Source: JBCBKU01 sp038521345 (GTDB lineage Bacteria; Pseudomonadota; Alphaproteobacteria; Rhodobacterales; Rhodobacteraceae). Taken from it: a stretch of DNA of 64,000 bases. The DNA lies in NCBI GenBank assembly GCA_038521345.1, contig JBCBKU010000003.1:1-64000 (forward strand), in the 5' to 3' direction. Made by a program: the position numbers and the translations under genes. Of this stretch, positions 15,271 through 23,228 are shown in pieces. The notes under the pieces are model-generated. The model made no database searches and had not been told where the DNA came from. It saw only the letters and a program-made list of their open reading frames with translations. Positions within the stretch are counted from its first letter, which is position 1, and each line of letters starts with the position of its first letter.

Positions 15271-16565
15271 AGTTCATTCAGGAGATGATTGCCAAGAAAC
15301 GGCAATCGATTCCGGCCGAACCCGAGGCCACGGACAACTTGGAAACCGGACGTGAGGACGCGCCGATTGCCGCCCCGCGCCGGGTACGCGCCGCAGACGG
15401 TGCCATCCGGGCCGAGCGGCGACCTGCGGCCGATGACGACGCCTTGACCCGTGACATGATCGAAGCGCTGGCTGCCGAGGCTGATGACGACGCCCCTGCG
15501 TTTCCGGGTGCCATCGAAGAACCGATCGATTCCGACATGGCCGCGCCGGAACACGAACTGGCCGCGCCGGAACCCCCGATTTCCGATGCCGCATTCGACC
15601 CGGCCGATGACGAAGTCGCCGATTTCGACGCCGATCCAGAGCCGATGAGCGCTTCGATCATCCCGTACAAGGCCGGTGCGCCAGATCGGGAAGACATGGT
15701 CGAGGAGTTGTCCGAAGAGGCCGCCGAATTCGACGACGACGAAACCAATCTTGCTGCTTGGGAAGCGGCCGAAGAGACGGCCAAGCGCCGGCGCAGCGCG
15801 TCGACGCATGGGTTGCGTCATCCGACCTTCGACGTCGACGGCGCGGATACACCGGACCCGTTCGATACCGCACCGGCAGAACAGCCGGCCCCGATGGACG
15901 AGCCCGATGGGGCTGCCACAGTCCTGAGATCGTCACAAAAGAAGATCTGGGATCTGTCACCCCCTCAATCGGGCGGCACGGCACCGGCGGCGCCCGCCGC
16001 CCCGGTGGCGCCGGTCGCGCCCGTTGTGCCGCCGGCCGCCGCCGATGCGCCGGCGCAGGCCGCTCCCGCGGCCGGAGGTCGCCGGGGCGGGCGCGTCAAG
16101 ACGCGCCTTCTTGGCTTCAATGCCGGCGATGATGCCGAGGCGCAGGATGTTTTCCAGGGTGCCAAGGCCGTAGTACCGGCATCACAGGCTGAATTTCCCG
16201 TGGGCTGGATCGTCATCACAGAAGGTCCGGGCCGCGGAACGTCCTTTGCGATTGGTGACGGTGTTTCCCAGATCGGCCGGGGTGCAGACCAGACAATCCG
16301 TCTGGATTTTGGCGACATGTCGATCTCCCGATCCAACCACGCCGCCATAGCCTATGACGCTGAACAGAATGGATTTTTTATCGGGCATGGCGGCAAGGCA
16401 AACCTGGTGCGGCTGAATGCGGCGCCGGTTCTGAGCACCGAGACACTTTCCCATGGCGATGTTATCCGCATCGGTGAGACCACGTTGCGCTTTGTTGCGC
16501 TCTGCGGGTCGGATTTCGCGTGGAACAACGACGAGAGCGGACGTGACGATGTGGCTCGAGACTGA
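15267..16565 (+). CDS. FHA domain protein with long acidic/proline-rich linker
   Basis: The 432-residue protein has a C-terminal forkhead-associated domain in about residues 310-420, with the phosphothreonine-binding features SQIGRGADQ (Arg near 338), the SRSNHA motif and a downstream GHGGKANLVRLN strand. The first 300 residues are disordered-looking: Asp/Glu/Ala-rich, then a Pro/Ala/Val repeat between about residues 235 and 270. Such tails are usual substrates for the partner kinase. It is coupled to the kinase gene by ATGA and overlaps the phosphatase gene by 17 bp. FHA, kinase and PP2C neighbours also occur in type VI secretion loci, but no secretion gene is present here. Confidence 0.88.
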   Translation: MKFIQEMIAKKRQSIPAEPEATDNLETGREDAPIAAPRRVRAADGAIRAERRPAADDDALTRDMIEALAAEADDDAPAFPGAIEEPIDSDMAAPEHELAAPEPPISDAAFDPADDEVADFDADPEPMSASIIPYKAGAPDREDMVEELSEEAAEFDDDETNLAAWEAAEETAKRRRSASTHGLRHPTFDVDGADTPDPFDTAPAEQPAPMDEPDGAATVLRSSQKKIWDLSPPQSGGTAPAAPAAPVAPVAPVVPPAAADAPAQAAPAAGGRRGGRVKTRLLGFNAGDDAEAQDVFQGAKAVVPASQAEFPVGWIVITEGPGRGTSFAIGDGVSQIGRGADQTIRLDFGDMSISRSNHAAIAYDAEQNGFFIGHGGKANLVRLNAAPVLSTETLSHGDVIRIGETTLRFVALCGSDFAWNNDESGRDDVARD

Positions 16566-17487
16566 AACCACGGTCGACGCCGCAACCGCCATCAGTCAGG
16601 GCGCGCGGCAGTATCAAGAGGACGCGGTCGTCGCGGACTTCCCACTTGGGACCGAGGTCGGCTTCATGGTGCTGTCCGACGGCATGGGTGGGCATGCCGC
16701 AGGCGATGTCGCCTCGAAAATCGTGATGACCGAAGTCTTTACGGAGCTGAAATTCAAGTCTGGTGCGCCGAACCGGTTCGCGGCCCATGTTCACGGCGTG
16801 CTGCGCCACGCCGCGGCGTCGGCCAATGCCGCACTAGCGGAACATGTTGCCGACAATCCCGAAGCGCAGGGCATGGGGGCCACGCTGCTGACTGCGGTGC
16901 TTCTCGGGCCTGAACTACATTGGATCTCGATTGGGGATTCTCCGTTGTTCCTCTTCCGCGATGGCGCGCTCCGCCAGCTGAACGAGGACCACTCGATGGC
17001 GCCACAAATTGACTTCATGGCGCAGTCTGGGCTGATCGACCCCGAAGCCGCCAAGGATCACCCGGATCGCAATTGCCTGACATCGGTTCTGAATGGCGGT
17101 TCGATTGCCCGGATCGACTGCCCGGAAAGCGCCTACGAACTGGTGCCCGGCGACATTGTGATCGCGGCTTCGGACGGCGTGCAGTATCTCGACAATGATA
17201 AGATCGAAGCAGAGATCAAGTCCGCCTCGGGCCGGCCCGCCGCCGAGATTGCCGACCGGCTCTTGCAGGCACTGCACGAATTGGGCGATCCGGATCAGGA
17301 CAATATTTCGATGACGGTGGTGCGGATCGGATGCGCCGCATCGATGGATATGGCACCGGCGACCGACCAGTCCGTTCAGCAGGTTGACGGGGGCGACGCC
17401 GGTGGTGATCCCGGCATCTCGCCGCGGCGGGTTCGCATTCGCCGTCCGTCCGAGGAGGCCCCGAAAAAGGTAGGAGCCCAGAGATGA
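16549..17487 (+). CDS. PP2C family protein serine/threonine phosphatase
   Basis: The 312-residue protein has the metal-binding motifs of PP2C/PPM phosphatases: QYQED with Asp25, LSDGMGGHAAGD with Asp44, MGATLLTAVL near residue 105, IGDSPLFLF near 125, AASDGVQYL near 206 and DNISMTVV with Asp251. It should remove phosphate from targets of the adjacent kinase. The start at ATG 16549 overlaps the FHA gene by 17 bp; the longer upstream frame would lie inside the FHA domain coding sequence. A 55-residue polar tail follows the domain. The stop overlaps the next gene (ATGA). Confidence 0.9.
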   Translation: MWLETETTVDAATAISQGARQYQEDAVVADFPLGTEVGFMVLSDGMGGHAAGDVASKIVMTEVFTELKFKSGAPNRFAAHVHGVLRHAAASANAALAEHVADNPEAQGMGATLLTAVLLGPELHWISIGDSPLFLFRDGALRQLNEDHSMAPQIDFMAQSGLIDPEAAKDHPDRNCLTSVLNGGSIARIDCPESAYELVPGDIVIAASDGVQYLDNDKIEAEIKSASGRPAAEIADRLLQALHELGDPDQDNISMTVVRIGCAASMDMAPATDQSVQQVDGGDAGGDPGISPRRVRIRRPSEEAPKKVGAQR

Positions 17488-18683
17488 CCGCGGCCGACTT
17501 GTCGGTCAAGGAACGTCTGTCACGGCTCGTGACCATGCCGGACTTGCCCCCGGGCGCACGCACGGAAGTGGCCCGATTGATCAAGCGGCTAGACGCCCGG
17601 TTGCGGGTCACGCTTCTTGGATCGGACCAGGGCGAAAAATCCCGACTTGTCAGTGCTTTCTGCGATGATCTTCCGGTTTTTGCGCTGCCGCGCATGGCCA
17701 CGCTTCAGATCACCCATGCACCCGAACCTTTGGCCCGGGCGATGGGGCCGGATGGCACGTGGTGCGATCTGCAGGATCCCGAACCGGCCGCATGGCCGGT
17801 CGATGCGGTCATGGTGGCACTCGGTCGGCCAGAAGAGCTTTTTCGGCGGATCACGCTTTTGGACGTTGTCGCCGATCCAAGTCCCGAGGACCTTGTTGCG
17901 GCGTCGCAATGGGCGGCACCCCAAACCGACGTGGCCATCTGGTGTTCGGCGGTTTTCGACGACAGCGACGGGGCGATCTGGGACCGTGTGCCCGACGAAC
18001 TGACTGATCACGCGCGCCTGGCCTTGACCGGACCGGATTCTGCAGCCCGGCAGGCCCAGTTGGCCGAGGTCGTTCAAGGCGAGTTCCGAGCGGTGATCCC
18101 GGTGTCCCAGGACGCCGGTGGCCCGTCGGCCCTAATCGCCTCGGTCCTCGAAGATGCGGAGCGCGCGATAAAGGCGCGAATTGATCGCGCCGAGGCTGTG
18201 CTGGCACGCTATGAGCCGACGGACAAGCCCGTGGCGCCGATACGCGATCGCGCGGACGCGCCGGCCTCCGATACGACGGCCGAGGTCGATGGAGAAGCGC
18301 CGCAAGACGCTGCAAAACCGTCCGCAGCTAGCGCCGGCGTCAAGGACGAGAATCTGGCGGAACATGCCGAGACGCTGGGTGCGGTGATCGGACTTTTGCG
18401 CGAGACCGGACAAAGCCTTCTCTGGGACCGACGGCGCGGAGGTTCGTTGACGGCCGAAGCTGTGATTGAAAGCTGCTCGGCCGTTCTGGGCGATGTTTCG
18501 GTGCTTGTGGCCGATCTCGACGACGTGGCGGACCCCCGGCTTGCCTTCCTCTCAGATGCTGTGCTGGAGGCCGAAGGCATGGTGGTGCTTTTGGAGCTCG
18601 AAGCTGGTCCCGGCCCGGCAATCGAGGCCGTGACGCTGCTCTTGCAGCTCAGGCGCGATTTCGAGGCGCGCCTCGCTGCGTAA
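17484..18683 (+). CDS. Degenerate GTPase-fold protein (pseudo-GTPase)
   Basis: The 399-residue protein is not an obvious family member, but residues 38-200 follow the small GTPase encoded at 21034. Both share a VxxIWC strand, a WDxxPxE helix and a C-terminal FRAxxPVS strand in the same order. The nucleotide motifs are broken: the P-loop reads GSDQGEKS at 46-53 with Glu where Gly is required, the switch II DxPG is DVVA at 127-130, and the TRFDK position is TGPDS. A polar Ala/Asp-rich linker near 250-285 leads to a helical C-terminal domain. It is translationally coupled to the phosphatase gene. I infer a nucleotide-independent scaffold or partner for the active GTPases. Confidence 0.65.
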   Translation: MTAADLSVKERLSRLVTMPDLPPGARTEVARLIKRLDARLRVTLLGSDQGEKSRLVSAFCDDLPVFALPRMATLQITHAPEPLARAMGPDGTWCDLQDPEPAAWPVDAVMVALGRPEELFRRITLLDVVADPSPEDLVAASQWAAPQTDVAIWCSAVFDDSDGAIWDRVPDELTDHARLALTGPDSAARQAQLAEVVQGEFRAVIPVSQDAGGPSALIASVLEDAERAIKARIDRAEAVLARYEPTDKPVAPIRDRADAPASDTTAEVDGEAPQDAAKPSAASAGVKDENLAEHAETLGAVIGLLRETGQSLLWDRRRGGSLTAEAVIESCSAVLGDVSVLVADLDDVADPRLAFLSDAVLEAEGMVVLLELEAGPGPAIEAVTLLLQLRRDFEARLAA

Positions 18684-18854
18684 CAATTCAGAAACAATGG
18701 CTGGGATTGTCTGAAATGCGCCACACAATCACCACTTTATCCGGCCAAACCCGACGATGTCAGTGGTTCCGGCAACAGTGTGTCCACGCCTTCAGACCGA
18801 TGCGCCGATCCGGGCCACCGACGAGGAGCAGACCGACAGAGCCAAAGGTGCCGC

Positions 18855-21017
18855 ATGAACGTTGAGAAAAGGATCGCTCCGGTCCATGGGCGCGAGCCTG
18901 GTGAAGACCTGTCGGAAACCGAGTTTCCCGACGGGCCGACCGCGGCCGAACAGGAAACCGGATCGCCCCGCGCGGCGCGGCTTGGCTATGGCATTGGTGC
19001 TTTTTCCGCGTTTCTGACCTGTATAGACGATTTGGATGTCGGGCTTGAGACCATCGCCGAAATTGGTGATCGGACCGCCCAGAAATCTGCGCGTCGCCTT
19101 CAGCATCAGCTACGGACCGTCGAACCCAGCGTGACCATGATCGGGCAGGTGAAGGCAGGCAAGACCTCGCTGGTCAACGCAATGCTGGGCTGGCCGCAAT
19201 TGCTTCCGGCCGACGTTAACCCGTGGACTTCGGTGGTCACGTCGCTTCATGTCAGCCCGCGCGCACATCCGGGCGGCAATCATGCGAGCTTCCGGTTCTT
19301 CGAAGAGGAAGAATGGAGCCGCCTGATCGAACGCGGCGGCCGCATTGGCGAACTTGCGGGCCGTGCGGGCGCCGACGATGAACTCGAGAAGGTCACCCGC
19401 CAGCTTGAAGAGATGCGGTTGAAATCGAAACGGCGGCTGGGCGACAAGTTCGAACTGCTGCTCGGTCAGGCGCACAATTATGGCTATTTCGATACAGACC
19501 TGATCGAGCGCTACGTCTGCCTCGGCGACGATTTCGAGGACGATACGGAAACCGCTGCAAATCAGGGTCGGTTCGCGGATGTCACGAAGTCAGCGGATCT
19601 GTTCCTTCAGCGGGACGGGTTCCCGATGGATCTCTGCATTCGCGATACGCCGGGCGTGAATGACACCTTCATGATGCGGGAACAAATCACGATCCGTGCG
19701 ATCCGGGAAAGCCGGATCTGCGTGGTGGTCTTGTCCGCGCACCAGGCCCTGTCGACGGTGGACCTTGCCCTGATCCGCCTGATTTCAAACATTCCCTCCC
19801 GGGAAGTCATCATCTTCGTCAATCGGATCGACGAATTGTCTGACCCGTCGCGTCAGGTTCCCGAGATCCGTGAATCGATCCGCCGGACCCTGAAGACCCA
19901 CCACGGTCCGACCGACGCCGAGATACTGTTTGGCAGTGCGCATTGGGCGACAAACGCACTTTCCGGATCGCTTGAAGACCTGGACGAGGCGTCGAGTGCG
20001 GCATTGATCAACTGGGCTGAAACCCAAATGGCCGACGCGCCAGTGCCGGCCTCGGTTGAGGACATGATCTGGGAATTGTCGGGTGTCCCGTCGATCTACC
20101 GCACCCTAGCGGCGCGGATCGAACAGGGGATCGGCGCCGAAGTGACGGACCGCGTCGCCCGTTCGGCATCGAACCTGCTGAGCGGGATCGAAGCGGCGCG
20201 GCAGATCGTTTCGGTGCGATCTAGCGATAGCCGTGTGCTTCCGCTGGATCGCAAGTCCATCGGGGCCGAAGTCGACCGTGTGGAAGCGGCGGCCATGGAC
20301 CGCCTGAGAAGCGAATTCGAAGGGGTTATGGACGAGTTCGCCAAGCGGCTTGACCGTTCTCACAAAGGCTTTCTGGATCGCGCCACCGCCTCGCTCGTCG
20401 AACATCTCGAGAAGTTCGGCGAGAACGAGGTCTGGCACTACGATCCGACCGGATTGCGGGTGCTTATGCGCTCCTCCTATCGGGTTTTCGCAAAGAGTGC
20501 CGAGACCGCAATGCAAAAGGTCTTCCTCGAAGCCACATCGGAAATGCGCGAGATCTACTTGCGGGCCTTCAACGTGCCGGATGCGAGCTTTGGACTTGCC
20601 GCACCTCAGGTGCCGCGCATCCCTTCGCCGGTCCTTCTTGGTCAGACCATAGCGCTTGATATGAAGGGCAGCTGGTGGTCGCGTTGGTGGCACCGTCGCC
20701 GGGGTTACCGGGCGTTCGCGATGGACTTTGCCGAGATGATCCAGGCCGAGACCGATCCGATCGTGCAGTCGCTGCGGTCCGAACACGCCAAGTCGGTCGA
20801 GATTGACGCCGTTCGGGTGCTGCAAGAATTCGCCGCCGCACAACGCGCCACGTTGGCGGGGCTGGCGGCGCAGGCCGAAACGACCATGGACGACGTGGTG
20901 GCTGCGGGCCAGAGCGCGTCGAACCGTGGCCGCGCCGAAGCCCTCGAAAAGTTGTCTGCCACACTTGGGAAATATGTCGAGCCCGCAGCACCGGCTGCGA
21001 CCGCGCGCGCGGGCTAG
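18855..21017 (+). CDS. Dynamin-like large GTPase
   Basis: The 720-residue protein has a bacterial dynamin-type GTPase domain: G1 GQVKAGKTS at 97-105, conserved NPWTS as the switch I region near 125, G3 DTPGVND at 264-270 and G4 NRID at 323-326. Long helical segments follow (450-600 and 620-720), fitting a dynamin stalk. A striking KGSWWSRWWHRRRGYR patch at 604-619 could insert in or bind a membrane, as the paddle of dynamins does. I placed the start at ATG 18855 with AAAGGTG upstream, 171 bp after the previous gene; an upstream in-frame GTG adds 25 unconvincing residues. The family remodels or senses membranes. Confidence 0.82.
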   Translation: MNVEKRIAPVHGREPGEDLSETEFPDGPTAAEQETGSPRAARLGYGIGAFSAFLTCIDDLDVGLETIAEIGDRTAQKSARRLQHQLRTVEPSVTMIGQVKAGKTSLVNAMLGWPQLLPADVNPWTSVVTSLHVSPRAHPGGNHASFRFFEEEEWSRLIERGGRIGELAGRAGADDELEKVTRQLEEMRLKSKRRLGDKFELLLGQAHNYGYFDTDLIERYVCLGDDFEDDTETAANQGRFADVTKSADLFLQRDGFPMDLCIRDTPGVNDTFMMREQITIRAIRESRICVVVLSAHQALSTVDLALIRLISNIPSREVIIFVNRIDELSDPSRQVPEIRESIRRTLKTHHGPTDAEILFGSAHWATNALSGSLEDLDEASSAALINWAETQMADAPVPASVEDMIWELSGVPSIYRTLAARIEQGIGAEVTDRVARSASNLLSGIEAARQIVSVRSSDSRVLPLDRKSIGAEVDRVEAAAMDRLRSEFEGVMDEFAKRLDRSHKGFLDRATASLVEHLEKFGENEVWHYDPTGLRVLMRSSYRVFAKSAETAMQKVFLEATSEMREIYLRAFNVPDASFGLAAPQVPRIPSPVLLGQTIALDMKGSWWSRWWHRRRGYRAFAMDFAEMIQAETDPIVQSLRSEHAKSVEIDAVRVLQEFAAAQRATLAGLAAQAETTMDDVVAAGQSASNRGRAEALEKLSATLGKYVEPAAPAATARAG

Positions 21018-21033
21018 GGGAAAGGGACGGTCG

Positions 21034-21918
21034 ATGGCCAGGAAGCCAGTGATTGCGCTGATGGGGGAATTCAGCGCCGGAAAAAGCACGCTAGCGAACT
21101 TACTTTTGGGTGAGGTCCGGTCGCCCGTTCAGGTGACGGCAACCCAATTGCCCCCGGTCTGGTACGCCTATGGCTCGGGATCCCCGTTTACCGTCGGTCT
21201 CGACGGTGCCAAACGCCCGCTGGATCTGAACGAGCTTGATCGGGTGACAGTCGCCGACACCGCATTTGTTCGCATTCCGATCGAGGCGGACATTCTGACG
21301 ATCTGCGAGATGATCGACATGCCGGGCAATTCGGATCCCAACATGTCGCCGGAGGTTTGGCAGCGTACGATCCACTTTGCGGATAGCGTCATCTGGTGCA
21401 CCCACGCGACCCAAGCATGGCGGCAGAGCGAAGCCGCCGTCTGGGACGAATTTCCGGCCGAGGTGCATGCCCGCAGCCTTCTTTTGCTGACGCGCTTCGA
21501 CAAGATCCTCAAAGACACCGACAAGGCCCGGGTCATCAACCGCGTGACCAAGGAAGCCGGCGACAAGTTCCGCGCCATCTTTCCTGTGTCGCTTCTCACT
21601 GCATTGGAAGCCGGTGAAGAGGACCGCGAACGCTGGGAGCAAAGTGGTGCCGAAGCTTTCACGCAAGCGCTGTTGGATATCGTGCTTGAGCTTGAGGCCG
21701 AAAAGGCCGGTCTGAAACCCGCGCCCAGCGCCGCGACGCATGCAGACGCTGGCAAGGTCGTCAGTCTCGACGCCCCGCAGGCGGCGCGCCCGACGACTCC
21801 GGAAGCTCGACCGGCCAGCGACGGACCGGTGACACCCCGACGTGTGTCGCGCCCGAGTGCAAAGCCGTCGGCGCGTCCGAGACCCGGTCGCGATGGCGGT
21901 GCCCGTCCCGGGGCGTAA
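21034..21918 (+). CDS. Small dynamin-related/Era-like GTPase
   Basis: The 294-residue protein has an intact G1 GEFSAGKST at 11-19, G3 DMPGNSD at 95-101 and a G4-like TRFDK at 153-157. Residues 220-294 form an Ala/Pro/Arg-rich tail that ends in a strongly basic stretch (RPSAKPSARPRPGRDG), perhaps contacting membrane or nucleic acid. AGGGGAAAGGGA precedes the ATG; the longer frame upstream is inside the dynamin gene. Sixteen bp separate it from the dynamin-like gene. Paired GTPases of unequal size are common in bacterial dynamin loci. It also appears to be the active counterpart of the degenerate protein at 17484. Confidence 0.82.
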   Translation: MARKPVIALMGEFSAGKSTLANLLLGEVRSPVQVTATQLPPVWYAYGSGSPFTVGLDGAKRPLDLNELDRVTVADTAFVRIPIEADILTICEMIDMPGNSDPNMSPEVWQRTIHFADSVIWCTHATQAWRQSEAAVWDEFPAEVHARSLLLLTRFDKILKDTDKARVINRVTKEAGDKFRAIFPVSLLTALEAGEEDRERWEQSGAEAFTQALLDIVLELEAEKAGLKPAPSAATHADAGKVVSLDAPQAARPTTPEARPASDGPVTPRRVSRPSAKPSARPRPGRDGGARPGA

Positions 21919-21954
21919 TCGGTTGCCGCCGAGTGTGACGAAGGGCGTTGACCG

Positions 21955-22314
21955 ATGACCGAAACACGCACCGTTATGGCTTCGCTGGACGCCCTTTGCG
22001 CGGCCGTGCCGGGCGTTGAGACGGCCGTGTATATGGATATGAACCAAGGGACGGTCCTTTGCGCCAGCGCGCGCGTTCAGGTGCCTCAGGAGCGCCTGGA
22101 CACATTGTGTGCCATGGCCGCAACGCTGTTGGGGCAGGGCGAGGATCGCGAGGACGAAGCGCTGATCTTGAGCGCGACCGAAACGCTGCTCTTGCACCGC
22201 GCCCGCCGGAACGCGGGCGAAGCGCTTGGCGTTGTGTGCGCCCCGGGCGGGGACCTTGCCAACACTCTGGCCCAGACGCGTGAGACCCTCGACAGCCTCG
22301 CAGAGGCCGCGTAA
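21955..22314 (+). CDS. Roadblock/LC7-like small protein
   Basis: The 119-residue protein fits the Roadblock/LC7 pattern. An N-terminal helix ends in PGVETAVYMDMNQGTVL, a strand-turn-strand. A long helix follows, then a LILSATETLLLHR strand pair, then ALGVVCAPGGDLANTL and a terminal helix. Roadblock proteins such as MglB bind Ras-like GTPases and stimulate hydrolysis. It follows the small GTPase gene by 36 bp, so a role as partner or GAP for that GTPase is a reasonable inference. The family call is by pattern only, as no catalytic residue identifies the fold. Confidence 0.6.
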   Translation: MTETRTVMASLDALCAAVPGVETAVYMDMNQGTVLCASARVQVPQERLDTLCAMAATLLGQGEDREDEALILSATETLLLHRARRNAGEALGVVCAPGGDLANTLAQTRETLDSLAEAA

Positions 22315-22316
22315 CC

Positions 22317-23147
22317 ATGGTGCTTCTCGACCTCCAGGATCACGCGACCATGGGCGACGACCTGCCGCTCGACGGCCTTCTGACCAAACTTGCCTCGGCA
22401 GGGCTGTCAGGCCCGGGCCCGCGTATCATTGCGCGGCTCGGCGGTGCGGACCCCCTCGCAGCGATCCTGTCCGAGATCGACGAAACGGTTCTTCCTCGCA
22501 CGCTCGACTTTTCTACGGATGCGGGCCGCCGGGTCCATTGCGATGTCGTGGGGCGCAGGCTCCTCAAAGTCTCTGATATCGTGTCGCCGTCCCCGCTTCC
22601 TGGACAGGCAGCCTTGCTGGGCGCGGACCTTGACGCCAGCCAGGGCGACGCGGGCGACCGCCTGCGCGCCATGTTCCTTGGCGCAATGCAGGGGGCCGAC
22701 ATCCTGAGCGTCGAAGCGCATATGCTTGGGCGCGACGTTGCTCCGGGGGAAGTGGGAATTTCGGCGGCGCTACTGGCGGACATGTGGGGCTTTGCGCTTG
22801 ATCCGGACCCGCCCACAGATGCCGCGGCGGTTCTTGGCGGCTTTCTGTCAGCGATCGAACAGAATGTGCAGGCCGGAATATGGATGCACGGCGAAGAAGC
22901 CGACAGCTTTGGCGAAGAGGCGACACTTGCTCGGCTTGGACCGCCGGTGGATCTGGACGCGGCTGCCGGGGAACTGGTTGCGGCCCGTATCGATCCTCTT
23001 GAGCCCGCGCCGCTGCTGGCAACGCGGATGTCCGGCGGCGATGTCAGGGTCATTGCACGGTTCGGGGATCAGGTTCTCGTCCTTCTTGTCAACGCCGATG
23101 CCGAGGCCGATATCGCGCAGCACTGGCGCTGCCTGACCGGGGCCTGA
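22317..23147 (+). CDS. Uncharacterised protein, last gene of the GTPase operon
   Basis: I do not recognise this 276-residue protein. It starts 2 bp after the Roadblock-like gene stop and so is probably co-translated. There is no signal peptide, membrane helix or clear catalytic motif. The sequence is acidic and Gly/Ala-rich, and the last 45 residues (ATRMSGGDVRVIARFGDQ then VLVLLVNADAEADI) look like a two-strand plus helix element that could be a diverged Roadblock-type or longin-like fold. No terminator of standard form follows; the next gene, on the same strand, is unrelated hexuronate metabolism. Confidence 0.6.
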   Translation: MVLLDLQDHATMGDDLPLDGLLTKLASAGLSGPGPRIIARLGGADPLAAILSEIDETVLPRTLDFSTDAGRRVHCDVVGRRLLKVSDIVSPSPLPGQAALLGADLDASQGDAGDRLRAMFLGAMQGADILSVEAHMLGRDVAPGEVGISAALLADMWGFALDPDPPTDAAAVLGGFLSAIEQNVQAGIWMHGEEADSFGEEATLARLGPPVDLDAAAGELVAARIDPLEPAPLLATRMSGGDVRVIARFGDQVLVLLVNADAEADIAQHWRCLTGA

Positions 23148-23228
23148 CAACAGCCCGGGTGTCGCGGGCCAGCGGAAATCGCCCGCGCAATCACTCGCCC
23201 ACGCCGGGAATACGACGTATGGTGCGGC

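Noticed and set aside
14014..17487. Type VI secretion regulation (PpkA/Fha/PppA-like trio)
   Set aside because: The kinase, FHA and PP2C genes resemble the T6SS post-translational trio, but no Tss/Tag/Hcp/VgrG/ClpV gene is in the window, and the trio is coupled to GTPase genes instead.
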